From positions 80,121,018 through 80,185,017 of the forward strand of contig OZ026516.1 in the NCBI GenBank assembly GCA_964019695.1: 64,000 nucleotides of DNA. Reading direction: 5' to 3'. Shown piece after piece: positions 1 to 12,700 of the stretch. Both the position numbers and the translations under genes were made by a program. Within the stretch, counting starts at the first letter, position 1. The number at the start of each line of letters is the position of its first letter. The notes beneath the pieces were generated by a model that was not told the DNA's origin, did no database searches, and saw only the letters and a program-made list of their open reading frames with translations. The stretch comes from Loripinus fragilis. Lineage: Eukaryota > Mollusca > Bivalvia > Lucinida > Lucinidae.

Positions 1-2890
1 AGAAGAAGCAGAATCATTAATTAAACTTGGAAATTAAAATGGCTGCAGGAGAAGAAATGCACTCATTAATTAAATATAATGTATCTTATGGCTATAGGAG
101 AAGAAGCATACTCATTAAATAAACATAGAGAACACACTCTCTGAGGAGATATAAGCATACCTATTTTTGCGGCGGCTTCGCCGACGCTCTATTATCATTT
201 TGAATCTAAATTTTATGTAAATTTTCGCCAATCAGAAGTATTCTTAAATTGTAATATTCATCACACCAGCTAGAAAACAATGCCCTCATTGATTAATACT
301 CAGACTGACCACGCGATCTTATTATAGATGCAATTTAACTTGAAAAATTCCATGTAAATGGCCGAGAACCAGTCTGTGCACTAGTCCTAACAATGAACAT
401 TGATCTTGAATATAGGTCAACTCCCACTGTACAGCATTTCTAATTTGCTTTACTACCATTCTTTGCATGCCTTGCTTAATTGCACATAGTAAATAAGTGC
501 AATATAAGATAACTCACTAAATCCTAAAGGACTTTAACAGCATTATATGAAGCAAATCTTTGTATTTTTTTTATTCAAGCCATTATGGTTTCCCGTATCA
601 AATGCGTTACACGATTATAGTCTGTTTCATAAATTTCGACAATATGCAGTGATTTTTTTTACCTGCGCGTCCTGGGTCTCAGACGCATGCTTCTCACAAA
701 GGACGCATGTTTTTAAACCATGAGAGTCCCGCAGGATGCATTAAAATTGTGGCGAAAAGTCTGCATTTAGTATTTGCAACTTTCGTTTTGAGTGTTTTTT
801 TTGTTTTTGTTTTTAACTTGCGCACCGTGTCTTGAATGATATTGGTAAAAACCGGTACTGAAAGAACTCCCCAACAGTATAGCGATCATTACTTCCCTTG
901 GGAAACACGTGTTTTCAGATATGATAGGGGAGTTTACCGGTAAAAGCCAGTACCGGACTACTGGTAAAAACCAGTGCCGATAAACCAGTGCCGATAAACC
1001 AGTACTGATCCAATACTACCAACCCGAAATGAAACATTTGTATAATGCATTTTACCCGCAAGTTTAAACACCCTGCTTCGAGCAAATACCAATAGAATGG
1101 TTAAAGTATTACTGCAGGCTCATGAAGTACAGAGACTGTTCTGTGCACAGATGGTAAAAGAAAAATTAATATGGTATGTCCAAAGGCTCAAATGCAGTAA
1201 CTTTCAGCACTACACTTGTAGGCATGCAGAGTTAGATGAACACGGGCTAATGACCTGGGCTCTAAAAATATATGAAAACTGCGAGACAAAAGTCTGACTC
1301 TTGGCAAAAGATGATATGATTAAATTAAGGAAATATACTGTCTGGAACTGAAATTTTTATTAATAAGAAAGTCAGGTAGGTTTTTATATCTTTATTGTTT
1401 TACTTGACAAAGTAAATTAAGTTTGATCTTTATTATAGTATAAATAAGTATGCCAGTGTTTTGCTTTCCAAATTGGCTTCTATGAATGGCCCGATTCGTA
1501 TGGATACACAAAATTTATAATTTAAAGTGGACCCCGTATGGAATGCAGAACTTCGAGTTTGGGATGCAAAGAATTTTGGCCCAGTGAGTCCCGGGACTCA
1601 GAGAAACAAATTTGTAAAAAAATCACTGATAGGTCTAGTCTATTTCTAAAACAAATATAACAAGTGTATTTAATGCATTACATAATATATAAGGGCGTAA
1701 AATTCATCGCGAATTAGAGAGTAACCTCGGGGTTCAGGCGAGTATATACGTGCAAAGCTTGCTCTGACCGGCAAATGCATGTTCTTACAACGACAGTGTA
1801 GCTATCGGCAGAGTCTCTCTTTAATCAGACAACATGGTGCGTTATTAATAGACAGCAAAAAAACCCACGTTATAATGTCTATAAATAGCGCTTAACAAGA
1901 TACATCTTTGTGAAAAAAGATGTATCTTAAAAAAAGAGGTTATAATGGGGATGGATATTTAATGTAAATAATGGCACATAATTTCCTACAATTTGAATGT
2001 GCCCGCAACCCACAATCCTACACTTAGACTCAGATCAACCTCCGCATCTGTACATGCATCAGCGTATTTTGCTATTTCCTTTAGGAAGATGACAAGCACA
2101 AGCTCTAGTATCTTTAACTACATGTATGTCAGACAAACATGTATCATATAAGGCTAACTTCCCCGGGGCTAACTTGCAAACAGCCAGCACCAAATCTCGG
2201 GCCACTATGGGCCCGCCAGCAAAATGCTTTTCGGGTGGTTTTTTCTGGCGGGCCGAGAGTAGCCGGATTTTAATTGCTTACTGGGAGCTAGTCGATCAGT
2301 TTTTGTGTCTACATGTATTTATTCCCCGACCCCGGCTATGGCGAGGTGCCACAGGAAATAGAAAGGTTATAGGAGTTAGTCCCACACAAAAGCGACATGG
2401 TATATCAGCATTTTTCTGTAAATAGAGACATTCATAATATGAAAATAGAGTGGTGAAAGTGTAAACCATTTATGACTTGAAAACTACTCCAAGTTGAGAT
2501 CTGAGACGGGCAGAATCTAGCCTATGTGACAACAACTACAACAATATGGCATGTTTTTTCCGGGTTTTCAGTTTGTTTCAGTACATACATTTATCGTCAA
2601 AATCTCCCGTTTTCTTAAAAACATTAGGACTAATAACATTGTTCCCTAGCCTTTGCTGGTGAAGTGCCTAAAATTTGGAACGATTCAGATGCATATCGCT
2701 CAGTGAAAAGAGCACCAAGCAAAAGAGAGACCAGAAACATAGCACAACTTCCAAATTCGCTGGTTTTAGACGGAACATCCTTTTCCAGCATGCAAAGACA
2801 GGGAGTATAAGGGGATTTCGTCACTTAGTTGTGTTAAAATTGTAAGTATTTGAGAGCCGCCGAATATCTTTTTTAAAGATATTTCTTGTT
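1..2890. other. Non-coding upstream region
   Basis: No supported gene. Positions 1-150 carry diverged copies of the GAAGAAGCA/CTCATTAATTAAA repeat that returns at 2895-3590. Positions 845-1012 hold short direct and inverted CCGGTAC/ACTGGTAAAA motifs. A GC-richer stretch at 2155-2350 has a hairpin (2210-2254) with arms around GGCCCGCCAG. The ORFs here (largest 99 codons at 2126-2425) show no family features. Confidence 0.6.
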
Positions 2891-2894
2891 TAAA

Positions 2895-3590
2895 CATAAA
2901 GAATAAAATGTCTACAGGCGAAGAAGCAAACTCATTAATTAAACATAATGAAAAAATGGCTACAGAAGAAGATGCAAACTGACCAATTAATCATAAAAAT
3001 AAAATGACTATAGGAGAAGAAACACACTCATTAATTAAAGTTAAAAAATGAATTAGCTACAGAGAGAAGAAGCATACTCATTAAAAATAAATAATAAAAT
3101 GGCTGCAGGAGAAGAATAATCATGAACTTAACATTAGGAAAACATGTCTCAAGAAACGAAGTATACTCATTAAGTAAACATACTGAATAAAATGGCTACA
3201 GACCATGCAACTCATTAATAAAACTTAGATAATGAAATGGCTACTATGAGGAATACTCAATAATTAAATTTTAAGAGTAAAATGGTTACAAAAGAAGAAA
3301 TAAGCTCATTAATTAAACAAAACAAATAAAATGGCTACATGATTAGAAACACACTCATTAATTACAGGAGAAGAAGCATACTAAAGTCTTATAAATTTTA
3401 TACAAAGAATAAAATAGCAACAGGAGAAAAAGCATTCTAATTAACTAAACGTAAAATATAAATTGGATGCAGTAGAAGAAGCAAACTCATCAATAAAACG
3501 TAAAGAACAAAATGGATTACAGGAGAGGAAGTATACTTGTATACTCGTTAATTAAACATAAGGAATAAAATGGCTACACGAGAAACATTG
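2895..3590. repeat. Diverged tandem repeat, unit about 50 bp
   Basis: About a dozen irregular copies of a unit with AAAATGGCTACAGGAGAAGA then CTCATTAATTAAAC. Single units look like a short reading frame starting with ATG, but every unit ends in stops and spacing is not kept in frame, so it is not coding. Confidence 0.8.
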
Positions 3591-4069
3591 TCATTGTTTA
3601 AGCATCTGAATATCTACAATTTGTTGAGTTTCTTAGAATCATGTTTTATAGCTATTTCTCATTTTCTATGTTTTGAGCATAGACCTGAGAATCTGACTTG
3701 CACCTTTATCATGTATCTACCTGTCAATAGCAAAGTGAACTCGTTTGTTCATTGTACCTAAGACTCTAGACCCGATTTGGTTACCCCTCGTTTTACCTAG
3801 CCTATATGAATAGACAAGTGTTGACTTTATTTTATATTCTGTACACTTAGATATGAACTATCAGAAGCTAGAATGTTTTTAAAAAGTTCGTTTGGAACTA
3901 TGACTATTTCCAAATATAGTGCAGCCCTTGATGAGATACAACAAAATGATGCCTTCGGGCCTCCTCTTTACTACCAAAACGTCAGGTTGGGATTAAATGA
4001 AATGTTTCAAGAATACTGCTTTATTACATGATAAATATTTTATTCTGCAATGTTTCACGAATACTCCTT

Positions 4070-5265
4070 TTTAGCTCACCTGAGCCACTGGCTCATGGTG
4101 AGCTATTGTGATCTTTGCATGTCCGTCGTCGTCTCTTGACGCCCATCGTAAACAATTGCTCAAAGGACATCTTCTCCTTTACAAATGGCTCGATTTGGAC
4201 CAAACTTGCCAGGAATGATCAATATATGACCCTCATCAAAATTGTTTAAATCGTTTTGGTTCGTTGCATATCAAGGTCACACAGGATAAAAAAAGATTTT
4301 CAAGATTGAAACTTCAAAAATATTATTGTCTGAAACAACAAGGCATAGAGCCTTGATATTTGGGATGTATCATCATCCAGTAAACCTCTACCAAGTTTGT
4401 TCAAAATAATGCCACTGTGACCAAAAAGCCTCCCCTGGGGACACATTTTTTTATATAGGCTTATATAGGGAAAACGTGAAAAAATCTTCTTGTCTGAGAA
4501 CACAAGGCATAGAGCCTTGCTATTTGGTATGTAGCATCATCTAGTGACCTCTACTAAGTTTGTTCAAATTATGTCCCTGGGACTAAAAATGGACCCTACC
4601 GAGGGTCACATGTTTTACATAGGCTGATATAGGGAAAATTTTAGAAAATATTCTTGTCTGAAACTACAAGGCATAGCGCCTAGATATTTGGTATGCAGCA
4701 TCAGCTAGTAGACAACAACCAATTTGTAAAAATATGCCCCTGAGGCCAAAAATGGCCCCGCCAGGGTCACATAATTTACATAGGCTTATGTAGGGAAAAC
4801 ATGAACAAATCTTTTCTTCTGAAACCCTTGATATTTGGTACATGTACATGTATGTAGCATCACCTATTGGACCTCTACCACGTTTGTTCAAATTATGCGC
4901 CTGGGGTCATAAATGGCCCCACCGCTGGGGTAACATTGGCTTATATAAAATTAATTTCAGAATATGGACATGTTGGAAAGAATATTTAAGGGAATGTCGC
5001 ATACAACAATATGTTAGCAAATTTGCTCTTACATTTACCCTGATCCCTGGGATGGGGTCAAAAGGTTAATTTGTTTTCTTTTCTGGAAGTTGTCATGTTG
5101 CATATCCAATTAATTGGAATGAAGCATAGAAGACCATTCAAGGAAATATTCTGCCCTTTTACACACCATTGACCCCTGTATGGGGTCAAAAGGTCAAAAC
5201 ATTTTTTCTGAAGAAGGTAATGTTGCATATCACATTATCAAATTAAAGGTTTGACCTTATGTACA
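4070..5265. repeat. Dispersed invertebrate repeat with internal tandem units of about 163 bp
   Basis: It starts with a palindrome around AGCTCACCTGAGCC and GGCTCATGGTGAGCT (4074-4107). Four diverged units follow (motif CAAGGCATAGAGCC at 4340, 4503 and 4669, a weaker one near 4826), each continuing with a GGTATGTAGCATCA block and a CCCCTGG...GGGGTCACAT block. Related sequence lies inverted at 61890-62117 and, as a short piece, near 60710-60770. Confidence 0.75.
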
Positions 5266-5839
5266 CCCCTGATATTTTGGGTTGAATAAAAAGGTCAGAG
5301 ATTTAAATTGTGGAGAAAGGTATAATTTGATTGAACTTAGTGGCTTGATAGGCTTTTGTTATGATCTGAGTGATACCTAAGATTGGCTTAAGTGTTGAAG
5401 AATAGCATTTATATTTTGTGTTCAACACCCTCTTCTCCTGACAATGATTCAGATGAGAGATTCAGAATACAATTATACATAAGCTCATATACAAAGTTAT
5501 GCGAACATATAAATATGGAGATCATTCGGACAGCTAGCACTAATTCTTAACTATTAGAGAGAAGAAGGAGAGAGAGTGAGAGAGAAGCATGCAAAGGGCA
5601 TGTGTTTGAGATTGGTTAATGAGCAGGATTTTACAATACTATAATACATGCGAAAAATAACTGAAATACTTTACAGATGCGAACAAAGGTCTAGTGCGAG
5701 AATATGCTCCTGCATAGCCTCTGTTTTAAATAAAGTTTGCCGCTCATGATAGATGGCTGTTAAAATATCAGAGAGGAAAAAAGCACATGTAACAACTTTT
5801 ACTACCAAAACGTAATGGGGAGATAAACAAGATAACTAT

Positions 5840-6440
5840 TTCATTCTGCAATGTTTCACGAATGCTTCATTATTACACGAAACAAAATTATTCTGCAAGG
5901 TTTCACAAATACTCCTTTATTACATGATAAATAAATCATTCTGCAAGGTTTCACAAATACTTCTTTATTACATGATAAATAAATCATTCTATTTCACAAA
6001 TAATATATTATTACATGATAAATTAATCATTCTACATGGTTTCACGAATACTTCTTTATTACATGAAAAATAAATCATTCTGCAAGGTTTCATGAATACT
6101 CCTATATTACATGATAAATAAATCATTTTCTCTCACGAATACTAAACTGTAACTTGATAAATTAATCATTCTGCAATGTTTCATGAATACTCTCTTATTA
6201 CATGATAAATTAATCATTCTGCAAGGTTTTACAAATACTACTTTATTACATGATAAATAAATCATTCTGCAATGTTTCACGAATACTCCCTTATTACATG
6301 ATACATAAATCATTCTGCAATGTTTCACGAATATTCCTTCATTACATGATAAATAAATCATTCTGTTTCACGAATACTGTATTATTACATGAAAAAAAAA
6401 TTCTGTAATGTTCCACAAATACTCCTTTATTTCATTGACA
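5840..6440. repeat. 48-bp tandem satellite, about 12 copies
   Basis: Consensus: TTATTACATGATAAATAAAT then CATTCTGCAAGGTTTCACGA then ATACTCCT. A lone extra copy is at 4005-4072. Because 48 is a multiple of 3, the minus strand shows a false 84-residue periodic ORF (6107-6361). The array ends about 165 bp before exon a. Confidence 0.9.
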
Positions 6441-6604
6441 AATGAACCATTCCCAACTGTTAAAACAATAAGGATGTTTTTTGATAAAATGTATCAATAG
6501 TACCATTCAACGAAAACCCTGACATTGAGGCATTTCTGTCAAAAGAGCTGATCATGGCCGATATTGCCCGTTATTTACATTTTAGAGTAATAACTTTACT
6601 ACAG

Positions 6605-6759
6605 GGTGGCATGAAGGCTGTGTTATGGACAGATACCTTCCAATCAGTGATGATGATAGTGGGTCTAATGGCAACTCTCATACAGGGCTCTATCGAAATA
6701 GGAGGATTCTCCAAGGCTTGGGAAGTTGCATTCAACAACGAACGAGTTAGATTTGACGA
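6605..6759 (+). CDS. SLC5 transporter exon a (first visible exon)
   Basis: 155 bp, phase 0 in, phase 2 out; acceptor ACAG|GGTGGC, donor GACGA|GTAAGT. It encodes [13 protein letters not shown], then a hydrophobic helix ([13 protein letters not shown]) and a polar stretch ending VRFDD across the junction. The GGxKAVxWTD motif is a landmark of the middle of SLC5 proteins. Open reading continues upstream to an ATG at 6554, but those 17 codons have no family character and are read as intron. Confidence 0.95.
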
Positions 6760-9700
6760 GTAAGTGTGAAATGAGGAGCACATAAGATATAAAATATTTC
6801 AATGAAAATCCATAGGTTGGTTCATTTCTCCAAGTTGGGAAACTCTCACTGCTTTGGATCTAGGAATTATCTATCCCTTGTTAAAGTATATTTCTGGCGT
6901 CATATTTTAGTTAGTTGTTTGCCCTTATAAAAAGCAATGTGCAGTAAATTTTGTGCAAAAACTTTAAAACAAAAAAGGGAACCTCACTTCAAGTTCAATA
7001 TTGCATTAACAATGTTTACCCCGGATACCAAAATCATTCTGCTGAAGGTAACCAACTACTTGGTTCCTTATATTTTCTTCAGGCACTGGATACTTATAGT
7101 ATACTGCCACTAGAGTACTTTCTATAATGCCTACTGAGCGAAAGTGACATACTCTAGTGAGATGGATCTGTGATTTCTAGGATAACCTTATGAATCTCTG
7201 CTCATGTAGGTGCATCCTTTTGGCATGTATGTTTGTAATTGGAGGGGCAAAAACCTTGTCACTTCCTGCTCCACTATTTAAACTTATGGGTAGGTAGTCA
7301 AACTGTAACATACACAGAATAGTCCTTGTAAGATTATATAATTCATGTCTCTGTAATAAGCAATTGATGATCAATTGTTATGCTGTATCTTTATTTTAGT
7401 CATATTGGATCTCATAAATTTGACACAAATTTACAATTAATAGGAGCCATATGAAACGATCAGTATATTTTTGCTAAAACAGCTACTGTTACATATGTTC
7501 AATTTCATTAAACGTTAAAACTGTAAGACAAACTATTAACACACAACTATGTGATATGCATGATTGTGTTCACTAGGATAGAATGTGGCTATTTAGATTG
7601 CACAGTTAAAGTGTATGTTGATAGGATACCAAAATGACGAAATTATATAGATTGATTTTTTTTCTACAACATTAATTTCTGGACCAATGTTTACTCCATA
7701 AATACCTTAATCTCAGCTATTCCAATAAATTCTCAAATTACATTATACTAAATCAAAATAATGTAAATTAAACATAAAACCCCAAAGGGGCCTTGTAAAA
7801 CTAAAACACAACAGCTTTATGACAAAACAATATATAAAATGATTACCACGTAACGTAGGTAAAAAAAGATCTTAGCTCATGAAAAGCAACAGTAAGTGAT
7901 CATGGTAATTTTATTCATCTGCTGACAGTTGCCTTGATAAAATATTGCATAAACATGTCAAAAGAATGCACTTGCATGAGCAGGGATTCATGTGGTTATC
8001 CTAGAAATCACAGACCTAACAAACGAGAGTATGTCACTTTCACTTTCAGAATAAAGTGTTCTTTTGCAAGACCTAAAAAGGTGAAAACATTGGTTTTCAT
8101 ACTGCCCAAAGACTGTACTAAACAACTATGGAAAGGGGTATTGGTACTCTCTGATCACCAATGACCCTGTTTTGATGACTTGTATTTTTATAGAATAACC
8201 TGTAAAATCATTCATAAAACAAAAAAAAACTAATTTCGCTTGTTTTTCTTAAAGCAGGTACATGCAATTCTAATTGAGCCTCTTCTCCAGAAAACCTGAT
8301 TTTGTTGCATGCAAGCAACAAATGCTTTTCGCCTTTTTTGTTATTCTTCATCTTGAAAGTATAAAAGCTAAACTGGCTAATGCAATATTTCAATGTCTCA
8401 GTAGCTAAGCAGATCTCGTAGTAGGTTTGAATGTTACCTTGTCACTTACATAAAAAAGCTGTTGTTTTTTTCGCAATGAGACCTTTTTATTTGAATCATT
8501 TTCACTACCATGCACTCTTTATTTCAGCTTTGATCCTGATCCCAGTGTACGACACAGTGCATGGGCACTGGTTATAGGTGGAGCTTTTCTCTGGCTGTCC
8601 GTTTATGGAACTAATCAAGCCCAGGTTCAAAGATCTCTCACGTGTGTTTCTCTGAAGCAAGCAAAAATGTAAATTTCAGCTATTTATGGGTCAGTACATG
8701 AGAGTTTTCGCGTGCACAGCGGGACTTTAATCTAAATTTTGGTCTGAGTCCTAACCTACATGCATACTTTGTGTATGCGAGCATCGAAGGCTATGGAAAG
8801 TCTGAGTATTTGCTCCACAAGTTGATACAATGTAAATACTAAAATCGCATATGCTTGCTGAGGTCCATTTTCAAATCGCCCTTGTTAGACCAAATAGACC
8901 CTGCGATCCTTACTGTTCTTGTCTTCCTGAAAGAGTATATTAGTCAGTCATGGATCTAAATTTCAAAAACTATTCAATTTATAGTCAAGGAGCTAGGTTT
9001 TTGAAAATTGACTTGGCACAATTGTCAAGCCAGAAAAGGTTTGACTTCAGAAATAGTTAGAGCTACCCTTCTAAAACATTTCTAGGCACGTCGTACAGTC
9101 AAATTGTGGTAGCAGTTTTGCAGGAGAAGCCGTTTTGTACACCTACCCCATTTTTACTATTAAAAACAAAATGGCGACATTTGAATAAGAAATGGTATCC
9201 AGGTTGTATCCAGATGGTGCATACGGTCGTTTTTTACTGCAAAAATGTAGATAAGGATCTTAACAATTATGAAAATAAATTGTTTGCATCCAGAAGCACA
9301 ACTTTTATTTTATAACTGTCATTTACGTTATATCTTCAATTACGCCTTATAAAATCAATTAAATTTGGTCAAAGTTTAATTTTTATAAGTTCTATAATGG
9401 GTATATACGTTTTACATACCCTGTTTGGAAAAGATAATTACCCGACTGTTTCAAAACAGCAAACATATTGTTTCTATCATAATTACTTTAAGAATTATAA
9501 GCTGTTGAATATGGGTACCCCCCAAAAAATGGTGAATATGGTTAGAACTATTTCACTTTGCAAGTTAGCATGCTATACCATCTGCTGACTTTTTAAACCA
9601 TAATTTAGCATTCTATCGATACACGATAGTAAAAAGCTATACCTAACTGCGTTTCTGGTGTAAAGTTCCATATTTTAATGCTTGTATGACAATATGTAAC

Positions 9701-12700
9701 GTATATTACAAACTTTAAGACTTCATATATACATATTTTTAATTACCTTATATTATATGTCATACGGTATTTTATTTAATTTCAAACCTGTTTTGTTTTA
9801 AATTTATACCAAGACAGCAGTTTGTTCTAAAATATTTATCAATTTTTATTAAGTTACTATATCTATAAACATTTACATTTGCAATAAAGATATTTTTTTT
9901 TTAAGTTTTCATCTCCACGGAATATCATTTTGATTTGTCCAAAGTTAAAGATTCTAAAACACATAAACAAAGAAATAGACAGCTATTTAGAAGTAGTAGA
10001 ATACAGTATAGTTCTGTCAAATTTATCAAAGTAACATATATAACCATATCAAATATCATAAGGTACTATGTTTGTCCTAAATGTTATCAAAGACAGTATA
10101 CGATTGTACCCTGAATAGCTTAACTATAAAGGATGTAGAATTTTGTAATACATGTATTTATTGCAGGAGAAGAACAACACAACACAGTTTTATTGAATGA
10201 AGACTCATCATTCATTTGAAAATAATTTTATGTACCCTGTATACTATTGTGCACATTATGCAAACAAAGTCAGTAACATGATATAGGTTAGCTCCTTGTA
10301 TAATACCTAGGTTAATTTCCCATAGAAAAAAATACAAATTACTAAATGTTTAGAGAGGTGGTAATAAAATCATGCTATTTTTCTTTGTTTACATTACAGA
10401 CAAAATTAATTACCTAAGAGTTGGTAGGATAAAATTTATATATATATAATAATAGAGGATATGCATTGTACGTGTCTGTAATCAGTTATTTTTAAAGATA
10501 ATCTCTAAAAATCAAATTGTATACTGATATTTATATGCATATGATGACACATTACTTGTTTCAGCTTTTACAAACCATTTTCGTTTATTTTCAGCATACC
10601 TTTCATAGTATATTTAATGAAACTGTTAGTACCTTTGATCATTTGCTAAACTAATATCACTTTATAAGGAGAGGTTTTATAATGAAGAAACATTCCCCTG
10701 AAATGGGTAAAATCAGTTATAATTGATGACAACGATCTCATGTGATATGATCATATCCAAGGAACACATGTGCTGCTTAAGAAACTATTTTAACACATCT
10801 GTCATTATCAGTCAAGAGTTATGTCAGGCTGAATAAGACATTGTGACACTTAGGTAATGTAAAATATACTTTTAAATGTTCTTTAAGATATTGGGTGGAA
10901 AAATAAAACGTTTAAAAAGATGCAGTCATGAGATCTTGCTCAGTTTTAGCAATCAATGCTTAAATAACTGATGATAATTTTCACTATACAGAATGTGGCA
11001 TGGCCAAATTATTACAGGAGTCTTGTAAATATAGTTCTTGATAACAGAGCGCTGTATGTATATAAACATAAGAATGAATAAGTGATATAGAATTCAAATC
11101 AACACAGCTTTTTCTAAAAAATATCTTGCTTCTTCAGACAGAAAACAAATGCATTACACATAAATAGGAATTTATATAAAAGCACAAAACATGTTGAGGG
11201 AACTGATTTATAGAGACATACAAAGAGTCAATTGTTCATACAAACACTTTGTGCAGTACTCTTTGCCATCAATGAAAGACTTAAATGCAATGCCTAGGAA
11301 GGATGCACGTAAGTTATTATGCATGTCACATTTGCAATGCTTCGATCCAAAAGAAATTATACTTCTATTACTTTTCAAAGTAAATATAAATCTTAGAGGT
11401 TGATAAAGCAGTGCCTCTATTGTTGTATATGTTATGTTATATAATATACAAGATTTTGAATATCTTATCTTCGATAAGGTCTTTGACAGTAGCACCAGAG
11501 TGAATTTCGTTGCCAAAAAATAAAAAAAAACAGTTGCTGACCTCTCATATGTAATTTGTGCATGCTCAATTGAAAATTTGAACCACCATATGTGATTTTT
11601 GGTACCTACCTCACATGGGAAAATGCACCGTTTAATCCCCCATGCTGATGCAGTGGAGCTAGCGTTTGTCTTCATCTACATTTACAAGCAGCAAATGCTC
11701 TGATGTGTCTAATGACATATTTTTACAGGCTCGCATGAGCCTTCATTGCTGAACTAAAATCAAATGTGCTTGCTAATTTAATATTTTATTTACGTTACTA
11801 TTTATCCTCAATTTAGTTTGATTTGGAACATACAAAGGATTAATGGGATGCTATTCTTGCATGAAAGATTATGTCCTCATTTGACATGCTGAATATCGTA
11901 ATGATTTTATATGAAAAAAATCCATGTTTAGACTAAGCTCAATTGATAGAAATAATGCAAAACAAAATTTCCAATAATTTATTTGAGTCCATTCGTTTTG
12001 CAAAAGCTACAATATAATCTATACAACGCAAGAGAGTTATTTTAAGTGATAATGACCTCTAAAATGTATAACCATAAAGAACCTTGGAAAAATTATCCTG
12101 TTTCAATGCTCTATAACATTGCAGAACCAGACAAAGCGTATGATAAATGTCACCATCTCCTTAACCTTTTTAAGTCGAATGAAACTTCCAACTTTTGTCA
12201 AATGGATCAGCCCATTTTCGTCTTCTTTTCATTCTTATTCAAATTTAATAGAATATCCTGTAAGCAAACAGTTGAGAACCTGATCAGACATGACAGTCTG
12301 TGGCGTCTGATCTTGGCCTGTACTACTTGTCTATGTCCCACAAAAAAAAAACGCTAGTATAATATGGGTTAAATACTTTTGTTGTATATGTTACTCACAT
12401 CAGTTGTATTATTTCTTCATCGAACTGGATAATGATTGATTAAAGAAGGGTTTAGCCATATGAATAGGCATGGCGTTTGCCATATGTGGGACAGAAACCG
12501 TTAAGATTAAAACGGCTTTTTGCTCTGGCAAGGATTAACGTTTGCTTTAATGTTTCATTTCTCGATTTCAACCAATATTGTGAATAAAAAGGTAATTTTA
12601 GGTATTAAGTGTTAGTTTTTTCCCCAAATCATAGCTATCAATATAGTTATTGTAGTCAATAGCTGAAAGCTTTAATTGCATGTATTTTGGTGGCTTAGAC

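Noticed and set aside
2895..3590. Repeated ATG-GCT-ACA-GGA-GAA-GAA units as a possible repetitive protein
   Set aside because: Each unit ends in a stop and spacing breaks the frame.
1..6604. Upstream SLC5 exons (N-terminal helices)
   Set aside because: I scanned for the helix-rich, CTFYT-like segment expected before GGMKAV with a phase-0 donor and found none; they are probably outside the window.
11208..11675. 155-codon minus-strand ORF, the longest in the window
   Set aside because: Composition is intron-like, there is no recognisable motif, it lies in a 6.5-kb intron, and an overlapping plus-strand ORF is equally open.
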